7,372 nt of DNA from JBQTIM01 sp052388135. Its GTDB lineage: Bacteria; Elusimicrobiota; Elusimicrobia; FEN-1173. Positions within the stretch are counted from its first letter, which is position 1. Each line of letters starts with the position of its first letter. The stretch covers positions 1-7,372 of the forward strand of contig JBQTIM010000233.1 of NCBI GenBank assembly GCA_052388135.1. The letters are read 5' to 3'. Position numbers and translations under genes: made by a program. Shown piece by piece: positions 5,342 to 7,372 of this stretch. Under the pieces are notes generated by a model. That model was given only the letters and a program-made list of their open reading frames with translations, ran no database searches and was not told the DNA's origin.

Positions 5342-6955
5342 ATGGAACCGGTGAAAGCCGAGGGAGCGCCGTCTGCCTCGACGGCGGTTTCCTCCGGCCG
5401 ATTCGCGCCCGAGCCGTTCGTCCAGCTCGTCAACGCCTTCCGCGACCCGCTCAACAACGCGGTGGCCACGGCGCGCACCTGCTATTCCCCGCGCGTCATT
5501 TATCCCGAGGACGTGGGCCGGGACGAAAAATCCCGCGCCCAGCGCGACGCCATCGCCGACAGCACCTACAAGGCGGGCCACCACACCACGCTTCAGCACG
5601 CCACGTTCCAGTTCGTCCTCGACAACGTCTCGCGGCAGTGCATCTGGTCCTTCCTGCACAGCCACCCTTTCTACAATTCCGAGCAGGTCAGCCAGCGCTA
5701 CGTCACCGTCAGCCCCGACCGCGTGGCCGTGCCGCCGCTGGAGGGAAAGGCCCTGGAGCTTTACCGCGAAACGGTGGACATGCTCACGGCGGCCTACGCC
5801 CGCCTGATCGAGCTCCTGAACCCGGCCGTCATCGCCGAATACAAGCGCCTCTTCCCGCTCCGCGACCCGGGCGAAAAAAAATGGGCGCGCTACATCCAGC
5901 GCAAATCCCAGGAGATCGCGCGCTACGTCCTGCCCGTGGCCACCCACGCGCACCTTTACCACACCATCAGCGCCTTGACCCTGCACCGCTACCACAGGCT
6001 CTGCCTTTCCATGGACACCCCGCTCGAGCAGAAGATCATCGTGGAGAAAATGGTCGCCGAGGTGCGGAAGATAGACCCCGAGTTCGTGGATCGCATGGAA
6101 CACCCCATCCCGCTGGAAAGCACGCCGGAGTACGAGGCGCTCCGGCGCTTCCACCGCGGCGGGCGCGCCGCCTCGCGCGAGTTTTTGCGGGAGTTCGACG
6201 CCGAGCTGGAGGGGAAAACCTCCAAGCTGGTGGACTACAAGGTCAACGGCGAAGCCGTCCTGGCCCAGGCGGTGCGCTCCATTTTGGGCCTGCCCAAGGC
6301 GCGCATGACCGACGACCAGGCCATCGCCCTGGTCATGAGCCCCGCCCAGAACCTCTATTTGAGCGAGTCCCTCAACCTCGCGGCCCACGCCAAACTCACG
6401 CGGGCCATGGTCCACATGAACTTCACGTTCAAGAAAAAAATCTCCCACACCGCCGATAGCCAGGACCAGCGCCACCGCATGACGCCGGGCTCGCGCCCCG
6501 CGCTCTCGGGCCATTTCGTGCCGGAAAAACCGGACTACATCGTCCCCGCCCTCATTTGGGAGACCCCCGGCGCTCTGGATTTCTACGAGGAAACCATGCA
6601 GGCGCTTTGGGACAACATCGCCGCCCTCCTCAATATGGGAACGCCCGAGGAGTTCGCCTTGTATCTTCTGCCCAACGCCGTCAGCGTCCGCTTCGAGGAG
6701 TCCGGCGATTTGCTGAACTTCCATCACAAATGGAGCAAGCGGCTTTGCTACACGGCCCAGGAGGAGATCTGGAAAACATCCCAGGAAGAGCTCCTCCAGG
6801 TGGCCGAAATCGCGCCCCGGGTGGCGGCCCACATCGGCGCCCCCTGCGCCCTGCGCGCGGCGGCTCCCACGCGCCCCTTTTGCCCGGAAGGCGACCGTTT
6901 TTGCGGCGTGCTGGTTTGGCGGATGCCCGTCGCGGAATATCAACGACTGATCTAA
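5342..6955 (+). CDS. thyX: Double-length ThyX-like protein (two Thy1 domains, FAD-dependent thymidylate synthase family)
   Basis: ThyX makes dTMP from dUMP using FAD, NADPH and methylene-tetrahydrofolate. Typical ThyX is about 220-260 residues; this protein has 537 and appears to be two family domains in tandem. Domain 1 (about 26-250): GHHTTLQH (79-86) matches the usual GHxTPxEH; the signature RHRxxSxNExSxRY reads LHSHPFYNSEQVSQRY (105-120), keeping N, E and SxRY but losing RHR. Its later LP...NxRSL region reads YVLPVATHAHLYH then TISALTL (195-214), lacking N and R. Domain 2 (about 300-500): AHAKLTRAMVH (348-358), RHR intact (377-379) but followed by MTPGSRP without NExSxRY; then YLLPNAV (441-447), SGDLLNF (454-460) and AQEEI (472-476). 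Three cysteines (502, 514, 521) close the protein. Family membership is well supported; thymidylate synthase activity is not assured, because neither domain has a full signature. It is the first gene of a unit with the CsgG-like gene. Confidence 0.78.
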   Translation: MEPVKAEGAPSASTAVSSGRFAPEPFVQLVNAFRDPLNNAVATARTCYSPRVIYPEDVGRDEKSRAQRDAIADSTYKAGHHTTLQHATFQFVLDNVSRQCIWSFLHSHPFYNSEQVSQRYVTVSPDRVAVPPLEGKALELYRETVDMLTAAYARLIELLNPAVIAEYKRLFPLRDPGEKKWARYIQRKSQEIARYVLPVATHAHLYHTISALTLHRYHRLCLSMDTPLEQKIIVEKMVAEVRKIDPEFVDRMEHPIPLESTPEYEALRRFHRGGRAASREFLREFDAELEGKTSKLVDYKVNGEAVLAQAVRSILGLPKARMTDDQAIALVMSPAQNLYLSESLNLAAHAKLTRAMVHMNFTFKKKISHTADSQDQRHRMTPGSRPALSGHFVPEKPDYIVPALIWETPGALDFYEETMQALWDNIAALLNMGTPEEFALYLLPNAVSVRFEESGDLLNFHHKWSKRLCYTAQEEIWKTSQEELLQVAEIAPRVAAHIGAPCALRAAAPTRPFCPEGDRFCGVLVWRMPVAEYQRLI

Positions 6956-6960
6956 GGAGA
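6954..6960 (+). promoter_or_regulatory. Ribosome binding site of the csgG-like gene
   Basis: AAGGAGA overlaps the last two bases of the thyX-like stop codon and lies 6 bases before the ATG at 6967. The tight spacing indicates co-transcription and fixes the start. Confidence 0.75.
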
Positions 6961-6966
6961 ACTGTC

Positions 6967-7372
6967 ATGAAGAACATCGGCTCCAAATTCCTGATCCCCC
7001 TGGCCGTCCTCGGCCTGCTGTCCGCGCCGGCCGGATCGGTGGAAAAAAAGCGCGTGGCGGTCTTCACCTTTCAGGACAAAACCGACCGCAGCTACCACTG
7101 GTGGGGCGGCAAGTCCGTGGGCGACGGCATGGCGGACATGCTGGCCACGGCCCTGGTGAAAAGCGGGCGTTACCGCGTGATGGAGCGCCAGCAGATGGAG
7201 CACCTCTTGAAGGAGCAGGGTTTGGGCGCCGCCGGCGTGGTGACGCCCCAAAGCGCGGCCAAGATCGGAAAAATGCTGGGCGTGGAGCTGGCCGTCATGG
7301 GAGCCGTGACGGAGTTCGGCTATAAAAAGCAGTCCACCGGCGGCGCGCTGAAGAAGGTGGGCATCGGCGCGA
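6967..7372 (+). CDS. CsgG/HfaB-family secreted protein (5' part, cut by window end)
   Basis: 135 residues are visible and the frame is open to the window edge. Residues 1 to about 24 form a signal peptide (hydrophobic core FLIPLAVLGLL, AGS before VE). There is no lipobox cysteine, unlike E. coli CsgG, which is an outer-membrane lipoprotein. The mature part begins KKRVAVFTFQDKT (27-39), then VGDGMADMLATAL (51-63), SGRYRVMER (66-74), LLKEQGLGAAG (80-90), a segment about 95-105 with AAKIGKMLG, and LAVMGAVTEFG (108-118). This is the usual order of CsgG-domain proteins: beta-strand, DxxT, helix L, F/YxVxER, QxxLxxEQ, A..iGk.lga and G.iteF. CsgG family members form outer-membrane oligomeric pores or act as periplasmic assembly factors. 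No other curli genes are in view, so a curli role is not supported. It follows the thyX-like gene by 11 bases. Confidence 0.85.
   Translation, partial: MKNIGSKFLIPLAVLGLLSAPAGSVEKKRVAVFTFQDKTDRSYHWWGGKSVGDGMADMLATALVKSGRYRVMERQQMEHLLKEQGLGAAGVVTPQSAAKIGKMLGVELAVMGAVTEFGYKKQSTGGALKKVGIGA

Noticed and set aside
5177..6943. Very long open frame on the minus strand opposite the ThyX-like gene, continuous with the hydrolase frame
   Set aside because: It has no recognisable domain, and its His/Arg/Gly-rich composition is typical of the complement of GC-rich coding DNA. The hydrolase's lipoprotein signal peptide begins at 5176, marking the true start.

Overview
The window is GC-rich, densely packed bacterial DNA from a diderm (Gram-negative-type) organism. 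The evidence for a diderm is a DUF748/AsmA-like envelope protein, a predicted outer-membrane barrel ending in phenylalanine, a lipoprotein with a clear lipobox, and a CsgG-family protein. No rRNA, tRNA, CRISPR array, insertion sequence or phage gene is visible. The phylum cannot be fixed from the sequence alone. No intergenic gap exceeds about 165 bases.

Layout. (1) Bases 1-45 hold the 3' tail of a plus-strand gene. It converges, with a 3-base gap, on a minus-strand short MscS-type mechanosensitive channel (49-582). (2) A 56-base divergent spacer separates that channel from a DUF748 protein (639-1727). Two back-to-back extended -10 promoters (TGG-TATTAT and TGG-TAAAAT) sit almost on top of the two start codons, so both mRNAs should be leaderless or nearly so. 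(3) A sigma70-type promoter with a 17-base spacer, followed by a strong Shine-Dalgarno sequence, drives a small secreted DUF3015 protein (1852-2334). A perfect 14-bp intrinsic terminator follows, and a DUF4105/Lnb-like protein with a C-terminal barrel (2407-4323) starts only 10 bases after the terminator's T-run. (4) A minus-strand alpha/beta-hydrolase lipoprotein (4301-5176) overlaps the DUF4105 gene tail-to-tail by 23 bases. (5) Divergent from it is a two-gene unit: a 537-residue double-length ThyX-like protein (5342-6955) and, 11 bases later, a CsgG-family protein cut by the window edge (6967 onwards).

Functionally, five or six of the seven recognisable genes act in the cell envelope: channel, DUF748, DUF3015, DUF4105, lipoprotein hydrolase and CsgG. 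The ThyX-like gene is the outlier. The items most worth checking are the ThyX-like protein, whose signature motifs are split between two degenerate domains; the terminator placed directly before the DUF4105 start; and the recurrent TGn extended -10 / leaderless arrangement. I see no evidence of a wholly new defence or mobile system here.
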